Assembly: GCF_964340395.1 (NCBI RefSeq)
Contig: NC_135551.1
Location: 9,754,379 to 9,818,378 of the forward strand
Length of the DNA stretch: 64,000 nt
Direction: 5' to 3'
Origin: Glandiceps talaboti
Lineage: Eukaryota > Hemichordata > Enteropneusta > Spengelidae
In this document: piece by piece, positions 24,691-36,956 of the stretch
How the letters are laid out: every line of letters begins with the position of its first letter
How positions within the stretch are numbered: the first letter of the stretch is position 1
The notes under the pieces: model-generated
Databases searched by the model: none
Seen by the model: only the letters and a program-made list of their open reading frames with translations
Told to the model about the DNA's origin: nothing
Made by a program: the position numbers and the translations under genes

Positions 24691-25748
24691 CAAGGTTAAA
24701 GCTGCAGTTTTATGAGAAATGAATTATACAGGGATTTTTTATCATAAACGTTGCTCAAGTTGTGTGTTAAACGTAAATTGCAAATATCTGATGGAATTTT
24801 ATGCATTAGCATACAATCGAATAGTTTTGTCAGTCTCAAAGTGTCAGTTGTATATAATGCATTGATTTTTATCAAGTTGTTGAAGCTCTATTTGGTTTCA
24901 CCGGTCAAATCCAGGGTTTAAGACGTATCAACTAAATATGACTGAGGAAAATTATCTGCTGTTGCTATGTTTTTCAACTTTGTATCAGGCAAATTGCAAT
25001 GTTGCTGGAAAACACCATTGTGTTGCATTTGCTACTAGCCCTCAGGAAGGAATTTGTCAAAGTTTGAAAATGTTAAGCAGTTCAATAATTAGGATTTTAG
25101 ATCAACATCAAGAAAAATACTCAGGAGTGGCCGCTACACAGCATTTCACGTTGTTGCGATCACTAAATGACTAACTACAGTGTGTATGTATGTATGTATG
25201 TATGTATGTATGTATGCGTGCGTGCGTGCGTGTGTGTGCGTGTGTGTGTATATATCAACGACCATCCTCATAGCAGCACAGGTAGTAAGGTCTTTGGTAT
25301 CACAAATGTATCTATAAAATTATATAGAATATGAAGCTTGCACTCTTTAGATATAGCCTAATTAATCATTATTGTACACCGACGTGGGCGTTACTTGTCA
25401 AGCGACAGTGACTAATCGGGCGATCAGCCAATCAGGTGTCCGCAAACTTCCCGCTTCAAAATCCAGGGAGCTGAGATTATGAGAAATACCATCCGGGTAA
25501 TGAAAAGTCCATACCCGTAGTATATTAGACAGACATGGTAATGAAAAGTCACCATCCGGAGTATATTAGACAGACATTGACTGTGTGCGCAATAGACTCC
25601 AACGGGAAGATGTTTGTAAATAAAAGTATCGAGTTTGTTATCAACCAGAAAGAGCTGTCAAAATAAATAATTGATGATGGCGAAAGCCCAACCAAATAAA
25701 CGTCAATAGCTTGGTTTTAGTGTGTGTGAACCTTTCAGTAGCTAAGCA
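24691..25748. other. Gene-poor stretch with microsatellite
   Basis: A 78-codon open frame at 24938-25174 on the plus strand begins near a possible acceptor (tttgtatcag). Its peptide has no domain that I recognise. (GTAT)n and (GTGC)n lie at 25182-25250. A ~50-bp segment (aatgaaaagtc..catacccg..agtatattagacagacat) is duplicated at 25498-25575. Confidence 0.35.
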
Positions 25749-26240
25749 TGTCTTGTCGAAAGCGATGTTTCGCTCAGTTTACAGACACTGAAAATAGGGA
25801 AAAGATAAAAGAAAGAATTACTAGAAATACCAAGAAGAGTACAGAATGGGCTGGGCGGAGGAGAGAAATGAGCACAGAGTAGGTGATTTCCCCTTAATTC
25901 CAAAGTTAGAAGATATAATAGAAGTAGAAGATGAAGATCTGAAAGTATTCCTTGTGCATTTTGTAGTGGAGGCCCGGCGAGCTGACGGCAAGGAATACCC
26001 CGGTGACACGCTGTCCCAACTTTGTGCCAGGATACAAAGGTATTTGAAGGAGAATGGACGTCCAGAAATAAACTTTATGGACACCACAAATGGAAAGTTC
26101 CATGACTTCCATGCTGCGTTGAATGCACAACGTAAATCTCTGATGGCAAAGATTGTCAGGGCAGTTAGAAGACAGGCAGAACCGATCACGGAGGAATAGG
26201 AAAAGAAATTGTGGGATATACGTGTTCGCTCGTTGGTAAT
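25749..26240 (+). pseudogene. Crypton/KIAA1958-like recombinase N-terminal fragment
   Basis: The start ATG at 25749 opens MSCRKRCFAQF and leads into NTKKSTEW. The frame shifts near 25855 and continues as WAEERNEH..., then EARRADGKEYPGDTLSQLC, RIQRYLKENGRPEINFMD, and RRQAEPITEE with a TAG at 26197. After the stop the same frame goes on with EKKLW. This order (TKW...W..ER, DG.EYP..TL, iqRylre.gRP.inF.D, QAepit.eEE..LW) is that of the N-terminal region of KIAA1958/ZMYM/QRICH1-type proteins, which derive from Crypton tyrosine recombinases. The catalytic recombinase domain that should follow is absent. A small frameshifting deletion and an in-frame stop mark it as a decayed copy. Confidence 0.7.
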
Positions 26241-26483
26241 TTTACCTGTTATTTATCAGTGAAGAATGTTGCAGGTTGTTTATTCGTACTTGAAGTGGAC
26301 TGTGTAAATGAATGTATATCAATTAATTTTACCACATTGTTTGTATTACTATAAGTGAAAACAGAGAGTGTTATTGTTGTTTATTGAAAAGAACACCTTT
26401 TATTGCGTATCAGAAACAGTTGCTGGTCATTTCCCTGACTGAAATGGGTCATATGATTTTTGTGGGAATGATACCACATAATA

Positions 26484-26522
<39 letters not shown>

Positions 26523-28225
26523 GGAAACTGTTGCAAGCCATTGCTACATTTCAATAAAGAAATATGTATTTCATTTATTAATAATACGATAATTGTGCTT
26601 ATTTCATTTAAGAACATGGAGAGTACAGAGAGTATCCAACTTCATTGATGTATGTCTTCTAACTCCAATGTAAAAATATCCTCTGAGAACAGGCACAGTA
26701 CAGCAGACACTGTATTTGAGAACTTGTAGTGTGAAGTGAGTGTCTAATTTTGTTGGTGTATGTGTATTAGCTAGCGTGTATAAATAGCCCGGAAGATATG
26801 CAGACATGGACGATGGCACAGACACTGTTATTATTATTGTCGCGGTGGTAATTGATAATCAAAGTTTGCCGACGTGGGATAATGATAGCAGTGTATGAGT
26901 TATTTCCGGAGTATATTGGCGTTCGAAACTCAATACACAACAAAGAAAATTAGCCGGTGTACAAAACAGATACAATCCGACCAATATGCGCCTCGCTACC
27001 GCTCGAGGCATATTGGTCGGATTGTATATGTTACTTATTCTTAGGATGTTTACCAAAATCTAACCATCTCTTGTTATTACCATAAGGAAGATATGTACCA
27101 AGTTTCATTAGCATTGATGTAGTAGGTTTTGAAATATCGTGTCCACACAAACACACAGACGGAAGCATAACAACACCCTCCCTTAGGGGACGTAAAATTA
27201 AGGATATACTACTCCTATGAGAATAAGGTCTGTTACGCTCAACTCTTAAAAAGCTAGAAGACATTTATCAAATACTGGTCTTCAAAAATATCCTTCGAAG
27301 TTTACCGTTGTTAATAATTGTGAAACCTGGGCTAAATCACCAGATGAATACTCTTCATTTGTTCAAACCTATAATCGTTTTTCATGCCATTAAAGGAAAA
27401 GTCAGGTCGGTTTGGTTACCACCCTGCAGGCGGTATGTCAGTTTTCGTATCTTTTGAGATCAATCCTCATGTCGAACGACCGTATAATCACAGTGACTGT
27501 AAAGATGCAGTATTTTGGTGTATTGTTACGATACAATACAATACAATACAATACAATACAATACAATACAATACAATACAATATAATACAATACAATACA
27601 ATACAATACAATACAATACAATACAACCTTATTATCCCAATGTGGGCAATTCTTTGTGCGAAATTAAGCAAGCAAACATTTAATACTATCAAATATATTA
27701 TTCATAATGGCGGTTTACATTACATACTGGATTTGGCAAAGACATGGCAATGTTCCAATTAGCACAATCTCGTATGTATATTTAGATTCACTTACTGCAT
27801 TGGATCATGGATGTATATTACTGTTTAAACTATAGCTATATACATATACAGTTATAAAAAGAAGCCCACCAATCAGAATCCGCCATTGATAAAGTCCCAA
27901 ACCCATCAACCAATACACTAACCCTATATTTTGGAGACCACCCACAGAGTTTCAGTACTCGAAGAATGCAGTAAGGGTAACACACACTTGTTGTTAGAAC
28001 ACTTTCTTTATCATATTTGATTAAATATTTCTTCATATCCAAATGTGGACATGGTTAGAATATTTTTGCATAATTCGTTATATCGTTGTATTAGAATATC
28101 ATGAGATAAATTGATTTGTGAAATTTTATTAGAATAAGATTCAACAAGTCATTGTATTTGTATTAGAATCAGAGTACATAATTCGTTTAATTTATTATGC
28201 TCCACAGAATGAAATAAAACCTTAC
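26241..28225. other. Gene-free stretch with SSRs and a hairpin
   Basis: (GT)n lies at 26487-26520. A hairpin with perfect 20-bp arms occurs at 26970-26989 and 27008-27027 around gcctcg..cgaggc. Tandem ATACA pentamers lie at 27531-27627. A hairpin-tailed dispersed repeat occurs around 27050-27200. I see no supportable gene. Confidence 0.6.
27531..27627. repeat. (ATACA)n pentanucleotide microsatellite
   Basis: About nineteen ATACA units with one variant. Frames through it are repeat artefacts. Confidence 0.97.
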
Positions 28226-28348
28226 CAATTTCACACTGGGTTCCAACATATCCAAGTGGACATAAACAACGATATACATCATCTACAGCCATGCATGTTC
28301 CACCGTTATAACATATATATAGTGCACATTCAAATGTTCTCGGGTAAT
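28226..28348 (-). CDS. EGF-like domain exon of the modular secreted-protein gene
   Basis: The exon is 123 nt. The acceptor TTTGCATTCCAG ends at 28349 and the donor GAAATTG/GTAAGG is at 28226/28225. It is phase 1 at both ends, the classic symmetric EGF exon. The peptide has the six-cysteine EGF order: EC, YIC, NGGTC, YRC, LC and TQC, with the NGGTC and PLGYVGTQC signatures. EGF modules are extracellular disulfide-bonded units used in adhesion and signalling proteins. No calcium-binding D-x-D/N-E/Q start is evident. It lies on the same strand as the other phase 1-1 exons. Confidence 0.8.
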
Positions 28349-28438
28349 CTGGAATGCAAACCAATAAATGAAGATGAGTGAGGGTCTAGTAAGCCAAATA
28401 GACGAAGACGTAAACACTTACACTTTCCAAAAGGGGAA

Positions 28439-28469
28439 ATATAGCATGCATGTATACATGTTACACACA

Positions 28470-28520
<51 letters not shown>

Positions 28521-28544
28521 CATGTATACATGCATGCTATATAT
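28439..28544. repeat. Palindrome built around a GT microsatellite
   Basis: The arms (atatagcatgcatgtataca and complement) flank a CA/GT tract that is itself self-complementary. The whole ~105-bp segment can fold into one long hairpin. Confidence 0.85.
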
Positions 28545-28567
28545 CATGAAATTGAGGAAAGAACAGT

Positions 28568-28643
28568 AACACGTGTAGGATTTGAACCCACGCCCCCTGA
28601 TGACTAACCAGAGTGCTCTAGCCAGCTGATGAGCTAACGCGTC
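28568..28643 (-). tRNA. tRNA-Thr(AGT)-like sequence, gene or SINE head
   Basis: Read on the minus strand, 76 nt fold as a cloverleaf. The acceptor GACGCGT pairs with ACGTGTT (two wobbles). The D-stem GCTC/GAGC holds a box A-like TAGCTCATCAGCTGG. The anticodon loop TTAGTCA gives AGT. The T-stem GTGGG/CCTAC has loop TTCAAAT, with box B GGTTCAAATCC. It may be a real tRNA or the 5' head of a tRNA-derived SINE. The wobble pairs and an isolated position in repeat-rich DNA keep both possible. Confidence 0.6.
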
Positions 28644-29176
28644 AACTGGTAGATTGCGTGTGTCGTCGTGGTGTATACATTTAATTCTATTCCTCAGGAC
28701 AGTCTGTACGATTTACAGAATTATGGCCGCTATGTTTCAAAATTACATCGTAAATTTCTTGTTTTAGTTTGATTTTGGTCATTTCAAGCCATAATTCTGT
28801 AATGTGAAAGACGACGAATAGAAATCACTATATATAGTTCACACTTGTAATAATTAATATGCCGCCAACCTCGCTATGTAATACACTTTAGCACTGCATT
28901 CCGGAGAATATAGAGCTCGAATTTTGCACCAAATAACGGTCAGTTTCTCCGACCGGGGGGGGGGTCGGGGTGTCGGTGGATTCTTCCATCGGGCCGACAA
29001 AAGGTCACTGACCCCCGGCCCCCTAGCTGTAAAACCAAAATCAGGCTGACTCCCTCTCGCTTAATTCTAAAACATGACCCCCCTCCCCCTATATAATCCA
29101 TGGTAGCCTTAGGTGAGCATGCTATGAGCATGAAATACTAGTGAAAACATCGCCAAAGTTAAGAAAGCAAGAGGCC

Positions 29177-31480
29177 TGTATCACCCCAATATGTAATAAT
29201 CAACCCAATATGTAATACTAACCCAATATGTAATAACGCCTTAACCCAATATGTAATACTAACCCAATATGTAATAACACCTTAACCCAATATGTAATAC
29301 TAACCCAATATGTAATAACGCCTTAACCCAATATGTAATACTAACCCAATATGTAATAACATCTTAACCCAATATGTAATAAACCTAAACCAATATGTTT
29401 TATCACTTAACACAGTATGTTTCACTAAACCAATATGTAATAATACCTTATACTAGTATGAAATACTAACCCAATAAGTTTTGACACTTAAGTCAATTTA
29501 TTTCACTAACCCAATATGTAATAACACCTTAACCCAATATGTAATACTAACCCAATATGTAATAACACCTTAACCCAATATGTAATACTAACCCAATATG
29601 TAATAACACCTTAACCCAATATGTAATACTAACCCAATATGTAATAACGCCTTAACCCAATATGTAATACTAACCCAATATGTAATAACATCTTAACCCA
29701 ATATGTAATAAACCTAAACCAATATGTTTTATCACTTAACACAGTATGTTTCACTAACCCAATATGTAATAATACCTTATACTAGTATGAAATACTAACC
29801 CAATATGTTTTGACACTTAAGTCAATTTATTTCACTAACCCAATATGTAATAACGCCTTAACCCAATATGTAATACTAACCCAATATGTAATAACACCTT
29901 AACCCAATATGTAATACTAACCCAATATGTAATAACACCTTAACCCAATATGTAATACTAACCCAATATGTAATAACGCCTTAACCCAATATGTAATACT
30001 AACCCAATATGTAATAACATCTTAACCCAATATGTAATAAACCTAAACCAATATGTTTTATCACTTAACACAGTATGTTTCACTAAACCAATATGTAATA
30101 ATACCTTATACTAGTATGAAATACTAACCCAATAAGTTTTGACACTTAAGTCAATTTATTTCACTAACCCAATATGTAATAACACCTTAACCCAATATGT
30201 AATACTAACCCAATATGTAATAACACCTTAACCCAATATGTAATACTAACCCAATATGTAATAACGCCTTAACCCAATATGTAATACTAACCCAATATGT
30301 AATAACATCTTAACCCAATATGTAATAAACCTAAACAAATATGTTTTATCACTTAACACAGTATGTTTCACTAACCCAATATGTAATAATACCTTATACT
30401 AGTATGAAATACTAACCCAATATGTTTTGACACTTAAGTCAATTTATTTCACTAACCCAATATGTAATAACGCCTTAACCCAATATGTAATACTAACCCA
30501 ATATGTAATAACACCTTAACCCAATATGTAATACTAACCCAATATGTAATAACGCCTTAACCCAATATGTAATACTAACCCAATATGTAATAACATCTTA
30601 ACCCAATATGTAATAAACCTAAACCAATATGTTTTATCACTTAACACAGTATGTTTCACTAAACCAATATGTAATAATACCTTATACTAGTATGAAATAC
30701 TAACCCAATAAGTTTTGACACTTAAGTCAATTTATTTCACTAACCCAATATGTAATAACACCTTAACCCAATATGTAATACTAACCCAATATGTAATAAC
30801 ACCTTAACCCAATATGTAATACTAACCCAATATGTAATAACGCCTTAACCCAATATGTAATACTAACCCAATATGTAATAACATCTTAACCCAATATGTA
30901 ATAAACCTAAACAAATATGTTTTATCACTTAACACAGTATGTTTCACTAACCCAATATGTAATAATACCTTATACTAGTATGAAATACTAACCCAATATG
31001 TTTTGACACTTAAGTCAATTTATTTCACTAACCCAATATGTAATAACACCTTAACCCAATATGTAATACTAACCCAATATGTAATAACACCTTAACCCAA
31101 TATGTAATACTAACCCAATATGTAATAACGCCTTAACCCAATATGTAATACTAACCCAATATGTAATAACGCCTTCACCCAATATGTAATACTAACCCAA
31201 TATGTAATAACACCTTAACCAAATATGTAATACTAACCCAATATGTAATAACGCCTTAACCCAATATGTAATACTAACCCAATATGTAATAACGCCTTCA
31301 CCCAATATGTAATACTAACCCAATATGTAATAACACCTTAAACTAGTATGAAATACTAACCCAATATGTAATAACATGTTAACCCGATATGTAATAAACC
31401 TAAACCAATATGTTTTAACACTTAACTCAATATATTTCACTAACCCAATATGTAATAACGCTCTAACCCAATACGTAATG
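29177..31480 (+). repeat. Left satellite arm, higher-order array
   Basis: The basic ~16-20-bp unit is aacccaatatgtaata(c/a). Units are organised in higher-order repeats of about 280-340 bp marked by cctaaaccaatatgttttat and a ctagtatgaaatac segment. Successive higher-order copies alternate between aaccaatatgtaataat...aataagtttt and acccaatatgtaataat...aatatgtttt versions, so the true period is a dimer of about 570-660 bp. Confidence 0.9.
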
Positions 31481-31691
31481 ACACTCATTACGTGATAGTA
31501 TACCATGTCGGAACCATACTTAAAAAGGTGACTTGACCTGAACTAAGACATAGCGACCTGTTTTAGTTATATATGAAGTCGTAATATGTCATGGAATGGT
31601 GAGATTTGTTTTGTTCCTAAGATGTTGTGTCAGCAATATTTGCCGTAAAAAACACATTGTTCTCCTTAAACTGAAGAGTAAAATAATTAAG

Positions 31692-31872
31692 ACTTTATGA
31701 ATAATTGTTATCTAAGCTATCCACTAAAAGTAAACTGTTAAGGTGTTTTAAATGTCTGCACAAAAGAGTTATAAATGTTACAACTTACGACAGTATTTTG
31801 CAAACACATAAACAATTTATTGAAGACATCCTTCAATCCAAAAACGTCCACATACCTCCGTATACTAGAGCG
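31692..31872 (+). repeat. 181-bp module X, inverted partner at 34675-34855
   Basis: The copy at 34675-34855 is the reverse complement with a few mismatches. The pair sits next to satellite in both arms. Confidence 0.88.
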
Positions 31873-33532
31873 CAATACGCTTATTCACATGGTTATAAGT
31901 GTAATTCGCATGTACTGAAAACGTCAAAAAATAAACAATTTCGTTTTATTCAAAACTATGTTCGTAATGAGTTACGGTACTGTCGAGAATATTTTACAGT
32001 GTGCAATGTGCACATTCACGTGATACTTCCGGGAAGGTCAATGGAGGTCAAGGTCATTACACATATATTGCATACATCAGAAAACGCGTAGGAATAACTT
32101 AAGCCAGAAGTTATATTTTCGCACAGCGGAATGTTGTTTCGGCTACTTTATATAAAATTGCAAAGTTCCCGTATATTTACACAGACTTGTAACAATAATG
32201 AGTACACTTGTAATAAAATTGAAAATTAAACTTGTCAATATTTGTAATAAACTAACGACATTTGTAATAAAATTGCCGACATTTGTAATACAATTGCCGA
32301 CATTTGTAATAAACGGCTGACATTTTTAATAAAATTGCCGACATTTCTAATAAAATTGCCGACATTTGTAATAAATCACTGACATTTCTAATAAAATAAG
32401 AACAGCATCTACATAGAAATATCTATGTGATCGTATTAAAGTATTTTAGATTGCCTGAAGTGAATTGATAGAAAATCCACTACTTTTCGGACATTTGCAA
32501 TCAATGCTTCATCCCCACCAATCCTAGATTTCAATAACTAAAATAACTAAATCTAAAAAAAAAAGTTAAATTCCCTGTGTAAGAACCTATATTCTACATG
32601 CCAGGGACGTATTGTGGCGATACTTAGCACCAATGAATACAGAACGATATGTTATTCCTTCTATGATTCGAATCCAAAATTCCTTTCTTATCATTGGTTG
32701 GCCTATCATAGGCTTGTGTTAATAAAACTATCAGATGTTCTGATAATACGGATAATTATTTGCAAGCTATGATGTTTCTTTTTATACATAAATACAGTAA
32801 CTTAATTAACGGACAAACTTAAACTAATTTTTGAAGCCAATAAATGCATTGGAGGACATCAAGTAGACCTAAGAACTCAGTTTCGCATGTAAACCCAACA
32901 TAGTAATATCTGTAACATTGGCATTACTCTTGCAGATACGATAAAGTCGCTTCGGTATAAGAGAACTTTAGGTGTGCTCATCAACCATTACGGAACTGTA
33001 ATTTCACCACAGTGCAACCTATTGGTTGTGAAATCGCTGTTTATATGTTTCCTAGAGAAATCAGTTTGTTGATAGTCAATATACTTTAGCTAAGATCTCT
33101 CATATGGATATGTTATTTCGTTATGTGCTTGCTAACTGGCTGAATCAATCACTTATTGCATTTTTATCTACCCACTACATGCCCGTCCGTATGTCAGTCA
33201 GTCAATCAGTCAGTCAGTCAGTCAGTCAGTCAGTCAGTCAGTCAGTCAACCAACCAACCAACCAACCAACCTCGTTGGTCCTGAATTACCATTTGACAAA
33301 GTCAATTGAACAACACGCGTACGTCCGCCAATGCTTAAAAATATTCATTCATTCATTCGTTCATTCATTCAAGCATAACATTTTGATCAAGTGATGGGTT
33401 TATGATTTGAACTGATGCATGGGTTGGTACATAAGGGGTAAAAGAGTAGTGCTAGGTAGTTAAAGTAGGAACAAGTACGTATACGTAAGTAAGTAAATAA
33501 GTAGGTAGGTAGATAAGTAGACTTATTATTGA

Positions 33533-33596
33533 CTGATTGTTGATTGATTTGTTTGATTGATTGACTGACTGACTGACTGACTGACCGACTGACTGA

Positions 33597-33629
<33 letters not shown>

Positions 33630-33808
33630 CTGACTGACTGACTGACTGACTGACTGACTGACTGACTGACTGACTGACTGACTGACTGATTGATTGATTG
33701 ATTGATTGACTGACTGACTGACTGACTGACTGTCTGTCTGACTGACTGACTGACTGACTGATCGATCGATCGATCGATCGATCGATTGATTGATTGATTG
33801 ATTGATTG
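33533..33808. repeat. Tetranucleotide microsatellite (GATT/GACT/GATC)
   Basis: About 275 bp of interspersed GATT, GACT and GATC tetramers. Serine/Gln-rich frames across it are artefacts. Confidence 0.95.
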
Positions 33809-33959
33809 ACACCTTGTACATTCTGAACAACATAGGATCCATTACTGGTGGATATAAAGCAGGAATACACAAAGAATTTTGCAAAATATCGAATAAAATT
33901 GATTCTTTCATCTAACCTCGAAAAAGGCAACCCCTCCCACCAATGAATATGGGTTTCAA

Positions 33960-34674
33960 CTTACTATTCTACTAAGGTGTTATTATATATCGGGTTAGTA
34001 TTACATATTGGGTTAAGGTGTTATTACATATTGGGTTAGTATTACATATTGGGTTAAGATGTTATTACAAATTGGGTTAGTGAAATAAATTGACTTAAGT
34101 GTCAAAACATATTGGGTTAGTATTACATATTGGGTTAAGGTGTTATTACATATTGGGTTAGTGAAATAAATTGACTTAAGTGTCAAAACATATTGGGTTA
34201 GTATTTCATACTAGTATAAGGTATTATTACATATTGGGTTAAGATGTTATTACATATTGGGTTAGTATTACATATTGGGTTAGGATGTTATTACATATTG
34301 GGTTAGTATTACATATTGGGTTAAGGCGTTATTACATATTGGGTTAGTATTACATATTGGGTTAAGGTGTTATTACATATTGGGTTAGTATTACATATTG
34401 GGTTAAGGTGTTATTACATATTGGGTTAGTGAAATAAATTGACTTAAGTGTCAAAACATATCGGGTTAGTATTTCATACTAGTATAAGGTATTATTACAT
34501 ATTGGGTTAGTATTACATATTGGGTTAACGTGTTATTACATATTGGGTTAGTATTACATATTGGGTTAAGGTGTTATTACATATTGGGTTAGTATTACAT
34601 ATTGGGTTAAGGTGTTATTACATATTGGGTTAGTATTACATATTGGGTTGATTATTACATATTGGGGTGATACA
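33960..34674 (-). repeat. Internal satellite block ending in the element terminus
   Basis: This minus-orientation satellite ends with the same terminal sequence as the outer element (ggggtgataca at 34664-34674), directly joined to module X. It therefore looks like the end of a second, internal copy or a rearranged arm. Confidence 0.8.
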
Positions 34675-36394
34675 CGCTCTAGTATACGGAGGTATGTGGA
34701 CGTTTTTGGATTGAAGGATGTCTTCAATAAATTGTTTATGTGTTTGCAAAATACTGTCCTAAGTTGTAACATTTATAACACTTTTGTGCAGACATTTAAA
34801 ACACCTTAACAGTTTACTTTTAGTGGATAGCTTAGATAAGAATTATTCATAAAGTGATAAAACATATTGGTTGAGGTTTATTACATATTGGGTTAAGGCG
34901 TTATTACATATTGGGATATTATTACATATTGGGTTAAGATGTTATTACATATTGGGTTAGTATTACATATTGGGTTAGGATGTTATTACATATTGGGTTA
35001 GTATTACATATTGGGTTAAGGCGTTATTACATATTGGGTTAGTATTACATATTGGGTTAAGGTGTTATTACATATTGGGTTAGTATTACATATTGGGTTA
35101 ACGTGTTATTACATATTGGGTTAGTATTACATATTGGGTTAAGGCGTTATTACATATTGGGTTAGTGAAATAAATTGACTTAAGTGTCAAAACATATCGG
35201 GTTAGTATTTCATACTAGTATAAGGTATTATTACATATTGGGTTAGTGAAATAAATTGACTTAAGTGTCAAAACATATTGGGTTAGTATTACATATTGGG
35301 TTAAGGTGTTATTACATATTGGGTTAGTGAAATAAATTGACTTAAGTGTCAAAACATATTGGGTTAGTATTTCATACTAGTATAAGGTATTATTACATAT
35401 TGGGTTAAGATGTTATTACATATTGGGTTAGTATTACATATTGGGTTAGGATGTTATTACATATTGGGTTAGTATTACATATTGGGTTAAGGCGTTATTA
35501 CATATTGGGTTAGTATTACATATTGGGTTAAGGTGTTATTACATATTGGGTTAGTATTACATATTGGGTTAAGGTGTTATTACATATTGGGTTAGTGAAA
35601 TAAATTGACTTAAGTGTCAAAACATATCGGGTTAGTATTTCATACTAGTATAAGGTATTATTACATATTGGGTTAGTATTACATATTGGGTTAACGTGTT
35701 ATTACATATTGGGTTAGTATTACATATTGGGTTAAGGTGTTATTACATATTGGGTTAGTATTACATATTGGGTTAAGGTGTTATTACATATTGGGTTAGT
35801 ATTACATATTGGGTTAAGGCGTTATTACATATTGGGTTAGTGAAATAAATTGACTTAAGTGTCAAAACATATTGGGTTAGTATTTCATACTAGTATAAGG
35901 TATTATTACATATTGGGTTAGTGAAATAAATTGACTTAAGTATCAAAACATATTGGGTTAGTATTACATATTGGGTTAAGGTGTTATTACATATTGGGTT
36001 AGTGAAATAAATTGACTTAAGTGTCAAAACATATTGGGTTAGTATTTCATACTAGTATAAGGTATTATTACATATTGGGTTAGTGAAACATATTGTGTTA
36101 AGTGATAAAACATATTGGTTTAGGTTTATTACATATTGGGTTAAGATGTTATTACATATTGGGTTAGTATTACATATTGGGTTAAGGCGTTATTACATAT
36201 TGGGTTAGTATTACATATTGGGTTAAGGTGTTATTACATATTGGGTTAGTATTACATATTGGTTTAAGGTGTTATTACATATTGGGTTAGTATTACATAT
36301 TGGGTTAAAATGTTATTACATATTGGGTTAGTGAAATAAATTGACTTAAGTGTCAAAACATATTGGGTTAGTATTTCATACTAGTATAAGGTAT

Positions 36395-36956
36395 TGTGGC
36401 GGTCGAATGATATCCTAAGCCAAGTATATAGTGTTAGGTTGTTTTACGTTGTTTCCTACAGTAATTACGACGTGGAGTTTGACCGGGAGTAACACTGGAA
36501 GTCGGCTACACGGTAACCTTCAGCCACGTAGGCAGGTCACATGGGGTATATTTTCCCGCTATTCCCAAACATTGAATACGGCCTCGAAACATGAGTCTTA
36601 TTTGTAGTTCATTAGCTTAATTTTGGTGGGGTTTTAGTGTATAAAAAGGGGAGAGTTTCTGAGATTTCGTTAGTCAACCTGGGGACTCACTGGATGCTGT
36701 AATTTCGGGGAGAGAGTACTCCGTACTTTCGCTATTTCGTAGCCGACTTCTCCACACTTACTGACCCGGTAAACTACACTGGTTAGCCCGTCGGCCTGGT
36801 TCGTATATGTGACTGTGGTAGATGCTGCACGAGTTGCGAGTTGTATAGTGGGAAACTGGGCCTTGTCAATACAAAACTATTTGCTGGTGCCGGGGACGGG
36901 GATTCGAATAAGTTCTCACGGTAGACAAATAGCACGCACGGGGCTCGAGTGCGACA
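36395..36956 (+). mobile_element. Solo LTR copy 1 (562 bp)
   Basis: It starts TGTGGCGG and ends GTGCGACA (TG...CA), with GTAT repeated immediately outside (36391-36394 and 36957-36960). It has a TATA box (TATAAAAA at ~36640) and downstream sequence typical of an LTR promoter. No internal retrotransposon sequence is present, so it is a solo LTR left by recombination. The 63-codon open frame inside (36809-37000) runs out into satellite and is not a gene. Confidence 0.85.

Larger units (their letters stand above)
31481..33959. other. Central non-satellite segment of the foldback element
   Basis: This holds the 181-bp module X (31692-31872) and a 128-codon plus-strand open frame (31705-32091) with no recognised domain. 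A ~20-bp minisatellite (gacatttgtaataaaattgc) spans about 32190-32395. (CAGT)n lies at 33195-33248 and a long tetranucleotide tract, GATT/GACT/GATC, at 33533-33808. I could not identify a transposase. Confidence 0.55.

Noticed and set aside
33387-33930. Ser-Gln-rich 134-174 residue frames
   Set aside because: Translation of a GATT/GACT microsatellite.
29177-34674. CRISPR array
   Set aside because: Repeats are contiguous with no unique spacers, and the genome is an animal nuclear genome.
29177-34674. A shorter element ending at the internal terminus at 34674
   Set aside because: The outer pair has matching AGGCC duplications, whereas the flank after 34674 (cgctc) does not match the left flank.
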